Numbered from the stretch's first letter, positions 26,775-35,814 are shown. The stretch: 50,837 bases of DNA from an uncultured Eubacterium sp. (GCA_910589045.1 CAJUSH010000023.1:1-50837); one strand, 5' to 3'. Notes: generated from the letters alone by a model not told the origin. Numbers and translations are program-made.

Positions 26775-27383
26775 TCATCCCTGGCTTTTTATCTTTCTTG
26801 CCCTTCGATAAAAGGTGGACGGTGAGATGTTGCAGATCTCCGCCGCCCGTTCCCCTGAAATTTCCTTATTCGCCCATCGACGGTAAACCAGCGTAAAATT
26901 ATCCGGAAGCTGGACGTTTGGCCTGCCGAAGCGGACGCCCCTCAGCTTTGCGGCCTCAATTCCCTCCCGCTGTCTTGATTTAATGTTTTTGCGCTCGTTT
27001 TCCGCAACATAGCTCAAAAGCGCCAGCACGATATCACTTAAAAATGCGCCCATCAAATCCTTCCCGCGCCTTGTATCCAAAAGCGGCATGTCTAGCACAA
27101 CAATATCGACCTTGTGCTCCTTCGTGAGAATCCGCCACTGCTCCAGAATTTCCTCGTAATTTCTTCCGAGCCGGTCGATACTCTTTATGTAAACCACATC
27201 GTCCCTGCGCAGCCGTTTCACCAGCTTCCGGTACATGGGCCGTTTAAAATCCTTTCCCGACTGCTTATCCACAAAAATATTTTCCATCGGTACGTCGGCT
27301 TCCTGCATCGCGATCAGCTGGCGGTCCTCATGCTGCTCCTTCGTGCTCACCCGCACATACCCGTATCTTTTGTGTGTTTCCAT
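26775..27383 (-). CDS. Serine recombinase (resolvase/invertase family)
   Basis: 202 residues from the ATG at 27381-27383, which has AGGAGG six bases upstream. The catalytic domain starts GYVRVSTKEQ with the nucleophile at S13. SIDRLGRNYEEI and the GKDLMGAFLSDIVLALLSY region with the long E helix (AENERKNIKSRQREGIE) are typical. The C-terminal helix-turn-helix (SGERAAEICNISPSTFYRRA) binds the crossover site. It is of small Tn3/Hin size, not the large phage-integrase type. No transposase or cargo is adjacent. Two copies of TTTTTCGACA at 27436-27456 upstream could be part of its site. It is probably a remnant or a stand-alone DNA-inversion enzyme. Confidence 0.9.
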   Translation of the reverse strand: METHKRYGYVRVSTKEQHEDRQLIAMQEADVPMENIFVDKQSGKDFKRPMYRKLVKRLRRDDVVYIKSIDRLGRNYEEILEQWRILTKEHKVDIVVLDMPLLDTRRGKDLMGAFLSDIVLALLSYVAENERKNIKSRQREGIEAAKLRGVRFGRPNVQLPDNFTLVYRRWANKEISGERAAEICNISPSTFYRRARKIKSQG

Positions 27384-27435
27384 AACATCCTCCTTTTTTA
27401 CCATAAATATACTGGCAATAAAGAAGTCCGATAAA

Positions 27436-27456
27436 TTTTTCGACACTTTTTCGACA
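27436..27456. repeat. Tandem TTTTTCGACA pair upstream of the recombinase
   Basis: Two perfect 10-base copies at 27436-27445 and 27447-27456 are spaced one helical turn (11 bases) apart. They lie in the AT-rich spacer between the divergent recombinase and ATPase genes. This is consistent with cooperative protein binding, either recombinase subsites or an operator. Confidence 0.5.
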
Positions 27457-27524
27457 AAAATATAAAAAACTTATTTTTTCAAAAAAAGTGACTTTTGTTT
27501 AATAAAAATATGCATAAAAGTTCT

Positions 27525-27552
27525 TTGAAAAAGTCTTATTTTCGTATATACT
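27525..27552 (+). promoter_or_regulatory. Promoter of the DUF4143 ATPase gene
   Basis: TTGAAA (27525-27530), a 16-base spacer and TATACT (27547-27552), 35 bases before the start codon. Confidence 0.55.
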
Positions 27553-27587
27553 TTTTAGGGAAAACAGTGCACAGGAGCGAAGCGCAT

Positions 27588-28907
27588 ATGCTGAAACGAA
27601 AGATTGAACAAACGCTGACAAACTGGAAACATACACCGAACCATAAGCCGCTGATCATCAAAGGGCCCCGGCAATGCGGAAAGACATTTTCCGTCCTGGA
27701 TTTTACAAAAAAGCATTACCGGCACACTGTTTATCTGAATTTTTTCGAGAATCCGGACTACGCATCCGTCTTTTCCGGCTCGCTGGAGGTTGACAACATT
27801 GTCATGTTCTTATCCGCGCTGCTTGGAGACCAGGCAATCTTTGAGGCGGGAGAAACGGTTCTTGTGCTCGACGAAATCCAAAACTGTCCAGAAGCGCGCA
27901 CGTCATTCAAATTTTTCCACGCCGACGGGCGCTACGACGTGATCGGAACCGGCTCCCTCCTGGGAATCAAGGGCTACGGGGAAAAGCCTGCCTGTATTCC
28001 GGTCGGCTCAGAAACGATCGTCGACATGTATCCCCTTGATTTTGAAGAATTTTTGTGGGCTAACAAGATTTCAAAGACCGTCATCGATATGCTGAAAAAA
28101 TGTCTGGACACGGAAATGTCCGTGCCCCAGGCACTCCACCTGCGCATGAAGCAGCTGCTGCAGCAATATGCAGTTGTAGGCGGTATGCCGGATGCCGTAC
28201 AGACCTTTGTCGACACCAGGCAGATGAACGAGGTGCTGCGCATTCAGCGGGATATCGTCCGGACCTACGAGGATGATATGTTAAAATATGCCGAAAAGAA
28301 GGACAGGGCCTGCATACGGGAATGCTTTCGGTCAATTCCAATACAGCTGTCAAAAGAAAACAAGAAATTTCAGTATTCCGTCATAAAAAAAGGCGCCCCC
28401 GCCGCAAAATACGCAGGGTGCCTCAAATGGCTCGAGGATGCCGGTATCATCGCCCGCTGCTACGGCCTCTCTGCCACCGCACTGCCTTTGAGCAGCCATG
28501 TGCGGGAGGACGTATTCAAGGTATACATGAGGGACTGCGGCCTGTTTGTCAGCATGCTTGAGGACGGCACCCAGTATGACATTTTACAGGGCAGGTTCTT
28601 CGACTATAACGGGGCGGTTTTTGAAAATTTGATGGCGGACATTCTCACAAAAATGGGACGCAGGCTTTACTATTTCCGCAAAAGCTCCGGGCTCGAGGCA
28701 GACTTTTTCATCCGTTATAAGGGAAAATGTACCCTTCTGGACGGAAAATCCGCCACCGGAAACACAAAAAACATCAAAACAATACTCCGCCACCCGGAGG
28801 AATACCATATAAACAGCGCCATCCGCCTTGGCAACTGCAACATACGCAAATCAGGGCAGATTCTCTCGCTTCCATATTATATGGTCTTTTTGCTGCGCAC
28901 CTGCTGA
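27588..28907 (+). CDS. AAA+ ATPase with DUF4143 domain
   Basis: 439 residues from the ATG at 27588, chosen because AGGAG lies 11 bases upstream and the protein then begins at the usual position before PLIIKGPRQCGKT. Walker A is GPRQCGKT (K32) and Walker B is VLVLDEIQ. A sensor segment VIGTGSLLGIKG and the family's PLDFEEFLWA block follow. The C-terminal DUF4143 part ends with a PD-(D/E)xK-like nuclease core (EADFFIRYKGKCTLLDGKS). These proteins are widespread in gut Firmicutes and Bacteroidetes, often in several copies near mobile or defence genes. Their role is not settled. It faces away from the recombinase and shares its upstream spacer. Confidence 0.88.
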   Translation: MLKRKIEQTLTNWKHTPNHKPLIIKGPRQCGKTFSVLDFTKKHYRHTVYLNFFENPDYASVFSGSLEVDNIVMFLSALLGDQAIFEAGETVLVLDEIQNCPEARTSFKFFHADGRYDVIGTGSLLGIKGYGEKPACIPVGSETIVDMYPLDFEEFLWANKISKTVIDMLKKCLDTEMSVPQALHLRMKQLLQQYAVVGGMPDAVQTFVDTRQMNEVLRIQRDIVRTYEDDMLKYAEKKDRACIRECFRSIPIQLSKENKKFQYSVIKKGAPAAKYAGCLKWLEDAGIIARCYGLSATALPLSSHVREDVFKVYMRDCGLFVSMLEDGTQYDILQGRFFDYNGAVFENLMADILTKMGRRLYYFRKSSGLEADFFIRYKGKCTLLDGKSATGNTKNIKTILRHPEEYHINSAIRLGNCNIRKSGQILSLPYYMVFLLRTC

Positions 28908-29191
28908 CCGGCCGGCTGCTGCCCGTTTTCAGAAGCCTGCGCCGGCTTTCCGCGATCCCGGTTCTTTCCGCGGCCATCCGTGTAAAGCAGACGTTCCTTC
29001 TTGCACACGGTTCTTTCCTGCTCCGCGATCTCGTCGATCGAACAGGCGTAAGCATACCGCGCCAGAAATACGGCACAGTCCCTGTGCGCAGTCGTTCGAA
29101 GGAACCGGTTCGACGCCATGCCAGGCTCCCGCGCATCCCAGATTTCCTCCATGCTGTTTTTCCTGTCGGGAATGCACGCATCCATCTCCAT
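28877..29191 (-). CDS. Possible small hypothetical protein
   Basis: 104 residues. It has a plausible globular core: SMEEIWDAREPGMASNRFLR, TTAHRDCAVFLARYAYACS and IDEIAEQE, and then a low-complexity basic tail. That composition looks protein-like, but I recognise no family. Against it: it has only a poor ribosome site, it starts right behind a strong terminator, and its last 31 bases overlap the end of the convergent ATPase gene. The rest of this 300-base gap holds nothing else. Confidence 0.4.
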   Translation of the reverse strand: MEMDACIPDRKNSMEEIWDAREPGMASNRFLRTTAHRDCAVFLARYAYACSIDEIAEQERTVCKKERLLYTDGRGKNRDRGKPAQASENGQQPAGQQVRSKKTI

Positions 29192-29226
29192 AAAAATCGC
29201 CAGACTTTTAAAGTCTGACGATTTTT
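29192..29226. terminator. Bidirectional terminator that contains the alarmone synthetase stop codon
   Basis: The palindrome CAGACTTTTAAAGTCTG (29201-29217) is extended by ATCG and CGAT and flanked by A5 and T6 runs, so both strands show a hairpin plus U-run. The TAA of the minus-strand gene falls in the middle of the stem. Confidence 0.85.
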
Positions 29227-29882
29227 TCCATTCCCAAATCCGGATCCTGTCTGGCCTTCGCCTCCAGAATGGCCTGATTCAGCTGCAGCATTTTCGCATC
29301 CAGCATGGAGACAATCTCCGAGCACTCCTTTAAATCACGGCTGATATAATCCGGTGCATTGCCCTCGAATTTGTAATAGATCTTGTGCTCAAGGCTCGCC
29401 CAGAAATCCATCGCAATCGTGCGTATCTGAATCTCCACCTTTGTGTCCACCACCCGGTCCGACAAAAAAATTGGCACCGAGACAAGCATATGATAGCTCT
29501 TATAGCCGCTCTCCTTCGGATGGTGAATATAATCCTTGATGGAGAGCACGGTAAGATCATTCTGCTTTCCTATCATCTCTGCCATGCGGAAAATATCCGA
29601 TGTAAACGAGCAGACGATCCGTATACCCGCGATATCATTGATATAGCACACCATATTTTCAAGGCTTGTTTCATGTCCATTCCGCTTGAGCTTTTTGCAA
29701 ATGCTCTCCGGCGACTTAATGCGGGACTTGATGTACTCGATCGGATTATACCTGTGAATATGTACAAATTCATCATTCAAAATTTCCAGCTTGGTTCCGA
29801 CCTCTTTCAGGGCTGAATTGTATAAAAAGATCAATGTCTCCCAGCCTTCCGCATTATCCTGAAAAATCTCTGCTGCCTGCAT
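29208..29882 (-). CDS. Small alarmone synthetase (RelQ/YjbM-like, (p)ppGpp)
   Basis: 224 residues, the size of single-domain synthetases with no hydrolase half and no TGS/ACT domains. DIAGIRIVCSF is the synthetase core with its Arg and Asp. The G-loop region HHPKESGYKSYHMLV binds GTP, and VEIQIRTIAMDFWASLEHKI contains the catalytic glutamate block. The N-terminal helices and the C-terminal helix (MLDAKMLQLNQAI) are used for tetramer formation in RelQ. It makes (p)ppGpp in response to stress at the transcription level. A promoter and a strong terminator make it monocistronic. Confidence 0.93.
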   Translation of the reverse strand: MQAAEIFQDNAEGWETLIFLYNSALKEVGTKLEILNDEFVHIHRYNPIEYIKSRIKSPESICKKLKRNGHETSLENMVCYINDIAGIRIVCSFTSDIFRMAEMIGKQNDLTVLSIKDYIHHPKESGYKSYHMLVSVPIFLSDRVVDTKVEIQIRTIAMDFWASLEHKIYYKFEGNAPDYISRDLKECSEIVSMLDAKMLQLNQAILEAKARQDPDLGMEKIVRL

Positions 29883-29962
29883 TACCTATCATCCCTCACT
29901 TCTTTCTTTCCGCAGCTTTGCCTGCGCCGTACCGACTGCAGTCAATGACTAAACTTTAATAT

Positions 29963-29991
29963 ATTATATCACTAATTGTGCATTTTGTACA
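29963..29991 (-). promoter_or_regulatory. Promoter of the alarmone synthetase gene
   Basis: TGTACA (29986-29991), a 17-base spacer and a perfect TATAAT (29963-29968) on the minus strand. The leader to the start codon is about 75 bases. Confidence 0.65.
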
Positions 29992-30007
29992 CATTTTCGT
30001 GCAAATA

Positions 30008-30054
30008 TAAAAAAATCCGGTGAATTATGACAATTTTAGCCTTTAGACACCGGA
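30008..30054 (-). terminator. Probable terminator of the dnaE-pfkA-trmH unit
   Basis: Arms TCCGGTG and CACCGGA on the minus strand enclose a 25-base AT-rich loop and are followed by seven T. The loop is long for an intrinsic terminator, but the U-run and the position 22 bases past the last stop support it. Confidence 0.6.
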
Positions 30055-30075
30055 CGCAGAAGCGCTTTCCTCTCC

Positions 30076-30339
30076 TTAATCCTCCTCGACCACATGAATC
30101 TCCAGATAATCAAAGTCAATCTCCTCCACAAAGCAGTCCTTCGTGAACCGCGCCCGCGCATGGCGCTTAAAATCCGAGATCGTGGCGTCCAGCCAGATGG
30201 GCCTGCCGAGGTCAAACACAAGGCACACCTCCTCCAGGCCTCGGAAAATTTTGTGCGTACGGGTATCGTCGGAATACTCCTCATACATGTAATCCTTCAG
30301 AAGATGATTGTCCCTTATCATTTTAAACCAGATGCGCAT
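30076..30339 (-). CDS. Conserved small protein of unknown function
   Basis: 87 residues from the ATG at 30337-30339, behind GGAGAGGAG. It begins MRIWFKMIRDNHLLKD and is rich in aromatic and acidic residues, with strands CLVFDLGRPIWLD and a closing DFDYLEIHVVEED. There are no cysteines in motifs, no signal peptide and no helix-turn-helix. Its first 17 bases overlap the methyltransferase gene, so the two are translationally coupled. I do not recognise a function. Confidence 0.75.
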   Translation of the reverse strand: MRIWFKMIRDNHLLKDYMYEEYSDDTRTHKIFRGLEEVCLVFDLGRPIWLDATISDFKRHARARFTKDCFVEEIDFDYLEIHVVEED

Positions 30340-31132
30340 ATGCACTCCTCTCCCTTCTGCACTGACGGTACGCCTCATACATGAAAATTCCGGCAGACAT
30401 CGCCGCATTGAGGCTTTCCAGGCGACCCTCCATCGGAATCTTTACATACAGATCCGCACATGCCGCTGTCTCCTCCTTCAGCCCGTTTCCCTCGTTTCCA
30501 ATCAAAAACGCACTGGGCCGCGTATAGTCCGGCTCATCATACCAGCACTTGCCCTGCAGATGCGCCGCATAGCTGTGCACCCCTGCCCGCGAAAGCTCCC
30601 GCAGCGTCTCCTGCAGATCCCCTGACACATAGAAGGGCACGCGGTAAATGCTGCCCATGGTCGCCCGGACGGTTTTCGGCGCAAACAGATCCACGGTATT
30701 CCGGCTCATGATAACGCCGCTCATCCCCGCGCCCTCCGCCGTCCGGAACATCGTCCCGAGATTTCCCGGGTCCTGGATATCCTCAAGCACCAGAAGCCTT
30801 GTCTCCTGCCCCCGCAGCAGCCCGGCAAATCCATAGGAAGGCATCCCGACAATGGCGAGAATGCCCTGGGGCGTGCCCGTATCGCTCGCATGTGCAAACA
30901 CCCCGTCGCTCACTGTCTCATAGTCTGCGCCGCTTCGCTCCAATAATACGCGGTTCTCCTCCTTTTCCAGAAAATGCTCCGACACATAAACCCGTTGGAG
31001 CAGACTGCGGGGCGTCTCCGCAAACATTTTTACGCCCTCAACAACAAAGGCGCGCAGTTCCCTACGCGCCCTCGCCTTTTTATTTAATTGCACGATCGTC
31101 TTAATCTGCTGGTTTGATGTACTGCTGATCAT
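30323..31132 (-). CDS. TrmH/SpoU-family RNA 2'-O-methyltransferase
   Basis: 269 residues from the ATG at 31130-31132, behind GGAAGGAAGG. An N-terminal L30e-like RNA-binding domain (KKARARRELRAFVVEGVKM, about 13-95) precedes the knotted SPOUT domain. The motifs are LEDIQDPGNLGTMFRTAEG (motif 1), FLIGNEGNGL (motif 2) and IPMEGRLESLNAAMSAGI (motif 3). It methylates a ribose of tRNA or 23S rRNA from S-adenosylmethionine. Which nucleotide it targets cannot be read from sequence. It is the third gene of the dnaE-pfkA unit. Confidence 0.92.
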   Translation of the reverse strand: MISSTSNQQIKTIVQLNKKARARRELRAFVVEGVKMFAETPRSLLQRVYVSEHFLEKEENRVLLERSGADYETVSDGVFAHASDTGTPQGILAIVGMPSYGFAGLLRGQETRLLVLEDIQDPGNLGTMFRTAEGAGMSGVIMSRNTVDLFAPKTVRATMGSIYRVPFYVSGDLQETLRELSRAGVHSYAAHLQGKCWYDEPDYTRPSAFLIGNEGNGLKEETAACADLYVKIPMEGRLESLNAAMSAGIFMYEAYRQCRRERSAYAHLV

Positions 31133-31181
31133 GTTCCTTCCTTCCGTGCAGCGCCGCCGGCATGTCCCACAGGCACACGCA

Positions 31182-32156
31182 TTACCGTGCCAGCGTGTTG
31201 CAGATATCATACTCGTAATCATTGAGCGTCTTCTGCATTGCCAGGGCCTCGTCGATATCAAAATCAACCATGTGGTTCTCACGCAGCGCCACGACACGGT
31301 TGCTCTTTCCCTCGCACAGACAGTCTACGGCATAAGCGCCCATCACGGAGCCCATCATGCGGTCCCTTGCCGTGGGGCTTCCGCCGCGCTGCATGTAGCC
31401 TAAGATCGTTGCCCGGGTCTCTACGCCGGTAGCCGCCTCAATACGGCGCGCCATGGATGTGGAGTGCCCGATTCCCTCCGCGTTGATAATAATGTGGTGC
31501 TTCTTGCCGATCTTTCGGTTCTCAATAATGTTGTTTACGAGACGCTGCTCGTCATAATCGTATTTTTCAGGGAGCAGAACGTCCTCCGCACCGTTGGCAA
31601 CGCCGCACCAGAGCGCGATGTAGCCCGCGCCGCGGCCCATAACCTCAATAATGGAGCATCGCTCGTGGGAGGTTGAGGTATCCCGCACCTTGTCGATCGC
31701 CTCCATCGCAGTGTTGACCGCCGTGTCAAAGCCGATCGAATAATCCGTGCACGAAATGTCCAGGTCGATCGTTCCGGGAACACCGATGGTGTTGATCCCG
31801 CATGCCGCCAGCTTCTGCGCACCGCGAAAGGAGCCGTCGCCGCCGATGACCACCATACCGTCAATCCCGTGCTTCCTGCATATCGCGGCACCCTTTTCCT
31901 GTCCCTCGGGAGTCGTAAACTCGCTGCAGCGCGCGGTCTGCAAAATCGTCCCGCCGCGCTGGATGATATCGGAAACGCTCCGCTTGTTCATGTCAACAAT
32001 TTCCTCCTGAAGCAGTCCCGCATAGCCTCTCTGGATACCCTTTACCTGCTTGCCCGCAGTCAGTGCACGGCGGACAACCGCGCGGATAGCCGCGTTCATC
32101 CCCGGTGCGTCACCGCCGCTGGTCAATACGCCAATCGTTCGAATCTCACTTGCCAT
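31182..32156 (-). CDS. pfkA: ATP-dependent 6-phosphofructokinase
   Basis: 324 residues. It commits fructose 6-phosphate to glycolysis. GVLTSGGDAPGMNAAIR opens the fold. GGDGS (105-109) and PGTIDLD (127-133) contain the two glycines that mark the ATP type, in contrast to the PPi enzyme at 49369-50595. The usual Asn of PGTIDND is Leu here, between the two retained aspartates. The allosteric Arg/Lys residues of the effector site are in the standard region. The gene follows dnaE by 66 bases, a pairing conserved in Firmicutes, with an AGGAGG about 12 bases before the ATG. Confidence 0.96.
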   Translation of the reverse strand: MASEIRTIGVLTSGGDAPGMNAAIRAVVRRALTAGKQVKGIQRGYAGLLQEEIVDMNKRSVSDIIQRGGTILQTARCSEFTTPEGQEKGAAICRKHGIDGMVVIGGDGSFRGAQKLAACGINTIGVPGTIDLDISCTDYSIGFDTAVNTAMEAIDKVRDTSTSHERCSIIEVMGRGAGYIALWCGVANGAEDVLLPEKYDYDEQRLVNNIIENRKIGKKHHIIINAEGIGHSTSMARRIEAATGVETRATILGYMQRGGSPTARDRMMGSVMGAYAVDCLCEGKSNRVVALRENHMVDFDIDEALAMQKTLNDYEYDICNTLAR

Positions 32157-32222
32157 AATATTTGAAACCTCCTGTCTTAAAAAACTCTGGTATATCCTTC
32201 CAAAAACACTATCTAATTCATT

Positions 32223-35200
32223 CTAATCTCTTTTCACGCCGTTTTCAATAGCCTTTTCGACGACTTTTACGTTTTTTTCTCCGAAAGCCTCGTAAAATTG
32301 CCTAAAATCAAGCGCAGCCACCGATACATTCCAGTTTGCCGGCAGGCGCTTCACCGCCTTGATGCCGGAAATATAGATGACGACCTCGTCCTTTCCCTCG
32401 CTGGAGCGCAGCAGGTCGTATATCCTCCGCTCGGCCGCGGCATAGTCCTCCTTCGTACCGAACTGCAGCCACAGTTCCTTTTTCGTATCGTCAAAGGCAT
32501 AGATGCGCTCACAGATAAGCTTGCCGTTTTTTTCCTCCTCCGCGCTCACCCTTCCGCCCACAAACACCTTCGCGTCATTGTCCAGAAGCCCCTTGTACTT
32601 CTCGTAATCCCTGGGAAAAACAATCACCTCTGTCGTGCCGTAGATGTCCTCGAGTGTCAGAAATGCCATCGTTTTATTATTTTTCGTAAATTTAACGGTT
32701 TTATCCGTGATTATGCCGCCGATCACAACGTGAGCGCCGTCCACCAGCCTGATGCCCGCCGTCTCCTCCTCATAAATAAAATCCGTCGAGACGGCCGTAA
32801 TATTTTTCCGCCATTTCTCCTCATACTCCTCCAGGGGATGCCCGCTGATATAAATGCCAAGCACCTCCTTCTCGAAGGCTAAAAGCTCCTCCTTGCCAAA
32901 CTCCGCCACGTCGGGCATCCGGATCTCAAAATCCTTCTTGTCCTCCTCGGGGGCAAGGTCAAACAGACTCAGCTGCCCCTCGATCGAGCCTTTGCGCTCC
33001 TGCACCGCCTGGTCGAGAAGCATCGGGTAAATGAGTGTTTTCTGTCTGCGGTTGCCCTCCAGACAATCAAAGGCGCCGGCCTTGATAAAGTTTTCGATCA
33101 CGCGCTTGCTGACCTCGCGCCCGCCCGTGCGGTTGATAAAATCCTTGAGGCTTTTATACGGGCCGTTCTTCTTCCGCTCACCCACAATGGTTGCTATGAC
33201 CGGCGAGCCGACACTCTTGACCGCGCTCATGCCGTAGCGGATCGCACCGTCAGACACCGAAAAATTTCCCTCCCCCTCGTTGATATCCGGCGAAAGGATC
33301 GAGATACCCATGCTGCGGCACGTCTGGATATACTCGGACACCTTGTTCGTATTGTCTTTCACCGAGGTCATGAGCGCCGCCATGAACTCCACCGGATAAT
33401 AATATTTCAGATAAGCGGTCTGATACGCCACCACCGCATATGCCGCCGCATGGGATTTATTGAACGCATACTTGGCAAAATCGATCATCTCGTCAAAAAT
33501 TTTGTTTGCAATCTGCTCGGAAATCCCGTTTGCAATGCAGCCCTTCACGCCCTGCTCCTCGTTTCCGTACACAAAATTTTTGCGCTCCTCCTCCATAACG
33601 GACGACTTTTTCTTGGACATGGCACGACGCACGAGATCGCTCCGCCCAAGCGTATACCCCGCCAGGTCGCGCACGATCTGCATGACCTGCTCCTGATAGA
33701 CGATGCACCCGTAGGTCGGCGCAAGGATCGGCTCCAGCTGCGGGCAGTCATAGACGATCTCACCCGTATTGTTTTTTCCCCGGATATAGGCAGGTATAAA
33801 CTCCATCGGGCCGGGACGGTAAAGGGAGATGCCCGCAATAACATCCTCCAGGCTCCGGGGCTTGAGCTCCTTCATGAAATTTTTCATGCCCGCGCTTTCC
33901 AGCTGGAACACGCCCTCGCACTTTCCGGTACAGAGAGACTCGTAGACCGCCGGATCCTCGTAGTCGATGGTGTCCACATCGATGTGCCCGCCCCCCGCGC
34001 GCTCAACAAGCGTGCACGCGTCAGCGATAACGGTGAGGGTGCGAAGCCCCAGAAAATCCATCTTCAAAAGCCCAAGCTCCTCGATGGTCGTCATCGTAAA
34101 CTGCGTTGTGATCACACCGTCCGCGCCTCTCGAAAGCGGGACATACTCCTCCATGGGAAGCCGGCTGATCACCACGCCCGCCGCATGGACGGACACATGC
34201 CGCGGCAGTCCCTCCAGCCTGCGGGACATATCGATGAGCCGCCGCACCGACTCGTCGTTTTCATACGTCGTGCGTAGCTCCTGGTTCATTGCAAGCGCCT
34301 TGTCGATCGTGATGCCAAGCTCCATGGGAATACTCTTGGAAATGCTGTCCACAAAGGCATAGGGCAGATCCATCACGCGCCCAACGTCGCGGATCACACC
34401 CCGCGCCGCCAGCGTACCGAAGGTAATGATCTGTGTCACGCATTCCTTCCCGTATTTTTCGATTACATAGTCGATGACCTCCTGGCGTCTCTCGTAACAG
34501 AAATCCACGTCAATATCCGGCATGGACACGCGCTCGGGATTTAAAAACCGCTCAAAGATCAGGCTGTATTTCACCGGGTCAATGTTCGTGATGCCCGTCG
34601 TGTACGCTACCAGCGAGCCGGCCGCACTGCCGCGCCCGGGGCCGACCGGAATCCCGTGGATCCGGGCAAAGTTGATATAATCCCATACGATGAGAAAGTA
34701 ATCGACGTAGCCCATCTCCTCGATAATGTCCAGCTCATAGGACAGCTTCGGCTCAAGCTCCTGCCACGTATCGGGATAGCGCTGCTTTAATCCGTCATGG
34801 CAGAGCTTTTTCAGGTATTCCAGCGGGGTAAAGCCCTCCGGCACGTCAAAGCGCGGCAGCTTTGTATTCCCAAACTCAATTTCCACATGACAGCGGTCGG
34901 CAATCCGCTGTGTATTCTCAATCGCCTGGGGCGCATAAGGAAAGAGCGCGCGCATCTCCTCCTCACTCTTGACATAGTACTGCCCGCCCTCGTAGCGCAT
35001 GCGGTTTTCATCCGAGAGCTTTGCCGCCGTCTGGATACAGAGCAGAATGTCGTGGGCCTCCGCATCGGAGGCATAGGTGTAGTGGCAGTCGTTCGTCGCA
35101 ATAAGCGCAATGCCTGTCTCCTGCGAGAGCCGCAGCAGCCCCGCATTCACCTTCTGCTGCGCCGCAATGCCGTGATCCTGCAGCTCCAGGAAAAAATTCC

Positions 35201-35705
35201 CGGCACCGAAAATATCCTGGTAGCGCAGCGCCGCCTCCTTCGCGGCCTCATAGTCATCCCGCTCCAGGGCGCGTGCCACCTCACCCGCCAGACAGGCACT
35301 GGCACAGATCAGGCCCTCATGGTACTCCCGCAATACCTCCATGTCCACACGGGGCTTATAATAATACCCCTCCGTAAAGCCCTTGGATACCAGCTTCACG
35401 AGGTTCGCGTAGCCCGCATCGTTCTCCGCCAGCAAAATCAGATGGTAATAGCGCTCGTCTCCCCGGCCCGCCTCCCGGTCAAAGCGCGAGCCGGGCGCCA
35501 CGTACACCTCGCAGCCAATGACCGGATTGATGCCCGCATCCCTGCACGCCTTGTAAAAATCAATGACACCGTACATGACACCGTGGTCGGTGATCGAAGC
35601 CGCGTTCATACCCAGCTCCTTTACGCGGGATACATATTCCTTGATCTTATTTGAGCCGTCCAGAAGGGAATACTCGGTATGTGTGTGCAAATGTACAAAT
35701 GACAT
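32223..35705 (-). CDS. dnaE: DNA polymerase III subunit alpha, DnaE type
   Basis: 1160 residues from the ATG at 35703-35705, behind AAGGAG. The N-terminal PHP domain starts FVHLHTHTEYSLLDGS (metal ligands HLHTHTEYS). The palm has GPGRGSAAGSLVAY and the catalytic MPDIDVDF near residue 400. A helix-hairpin-helix region and an OB fold (VVIGGIITDKTVKF, about 1000) complete the typical DnaE1 or DnaE3 layout, without the 3'-5' exonuclease domain found in PolC. It acts in primer extension or leading- and lagging-strand work with PolC. The downstream pfkA-trmH genes are cotranscribed. Confidence 0.96.
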   Translation of the reverse strand: MSFVHLHTHTEYSLLDGSNKIKEYVSRVKELGMNAASITDHGVMYGVIDFYKACRDAGINPVIGCEVYVAPGSRFDREAGRGDERYYHLILLAENDAGYANLVKLVSKGFTEGYYYKPRVDMEVLREYHEGLICASACLAGEVARALERDDYEAAKEAALRYQDIFGAGNFFLELQDHGIAAQQKVNAGLLRLSQETGIALIATNDCHYTYASDAEAHDILLCIQTAAKLSDENRMRYEGGQYYVKSEEEMRALFPYAPQAIENTQRIADRCHVEIEFGNTKLPRFDVPEGFTPLEYLKKLCHDGLKQRYPDTWQELEPKLSYELDIIEEMGYVDYFLIVWDYINFARIHGIPVGPGRGSAAGSLVAYTTGITNIDPVKYSLIFERFLNPERVSMPDIDVDFCYERRQEVIDYVIEKYGKECVTQIITFGTLAARGVIRDVGRVMDLPYAFVDSISKSIPMELGITIDKALAMNQELRTTYENDESVRRLIDMSRRLEGLPRHVSVHAAGVVISRLPMEEYVPLSRGADGVITTQFTMTTIEELGLLKMDFLGLRTLTVIADACTLVERAGGGHIDVDTIDYEDPAVYESLCTGKCEGVFQLESAGMKNFMKELKPRSLEDVIAGISLYRPGPMEFIPAYIRGKNNTGEIVYDCPQLEPILAPTYGCIVYQEQVMQIVRDLAGYTLGRSDLVRRAMSKKKSSVMEEERKNFVYGNEEQGVKGCIANGISEQIANKIFDEMIDFAKYAFNKSHAAAYAVVAYQTAYLKYYYPVEFMAALMTSVKDNTNKVSEYIQTCRSMGISILSPDINEGEGNFSVSDGAIRYGMSAVKSVGSPVIATIVGERKKNGPYKSLKDFINRTGGREVSKRVIENFIKAGAFDCLEGNRRQKTLIYPMLLDQAVQERKGSIEGQLSLFDLAPEEDKKDFEIRMPDVAEFGKEELLAFEKEVLGIYISGHPLEEYEEKWRKNITAVSTDFIYEEETAGIRLVDGAHVVIGGIITDKTVKFTKNNKTMAFLTLEDIYGTTEVIVFPRDYEKYKGLLDNDAKVFVGGRVSAEEEKNGKLICERIYAFDDTKKELWLQFGTKEDYAAAERRIYDLLRSSEGKDEVVIYISGIKAVKRLPANWNVSVAALDFRQFYEAFGEKNVKVVEKAIENGVKRD

Positions 35706-35742
35706 GGTTTTTCTCCTTGTAAAATGATTAACTGTATCTTTT

Positions 35743-35770
35743 ATAATAACAGATTTTGCCTTTTTTTCAA
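35743..35770 (-). promoter_or_regulatory. Promoter of the dnaE-pfkA-trmH unit
   Basis: TTGAAA (35765-35770), 16 bases, TATTAT (35743-35748) on the minus strand, giving a leader of about 32 bases. Confidence 0.55.
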
Positions 35771-35814
35771 TCCCCGCAAAGCAACGCGGGTATTTCCTCA
35801 GCCGCCTTCGCACG

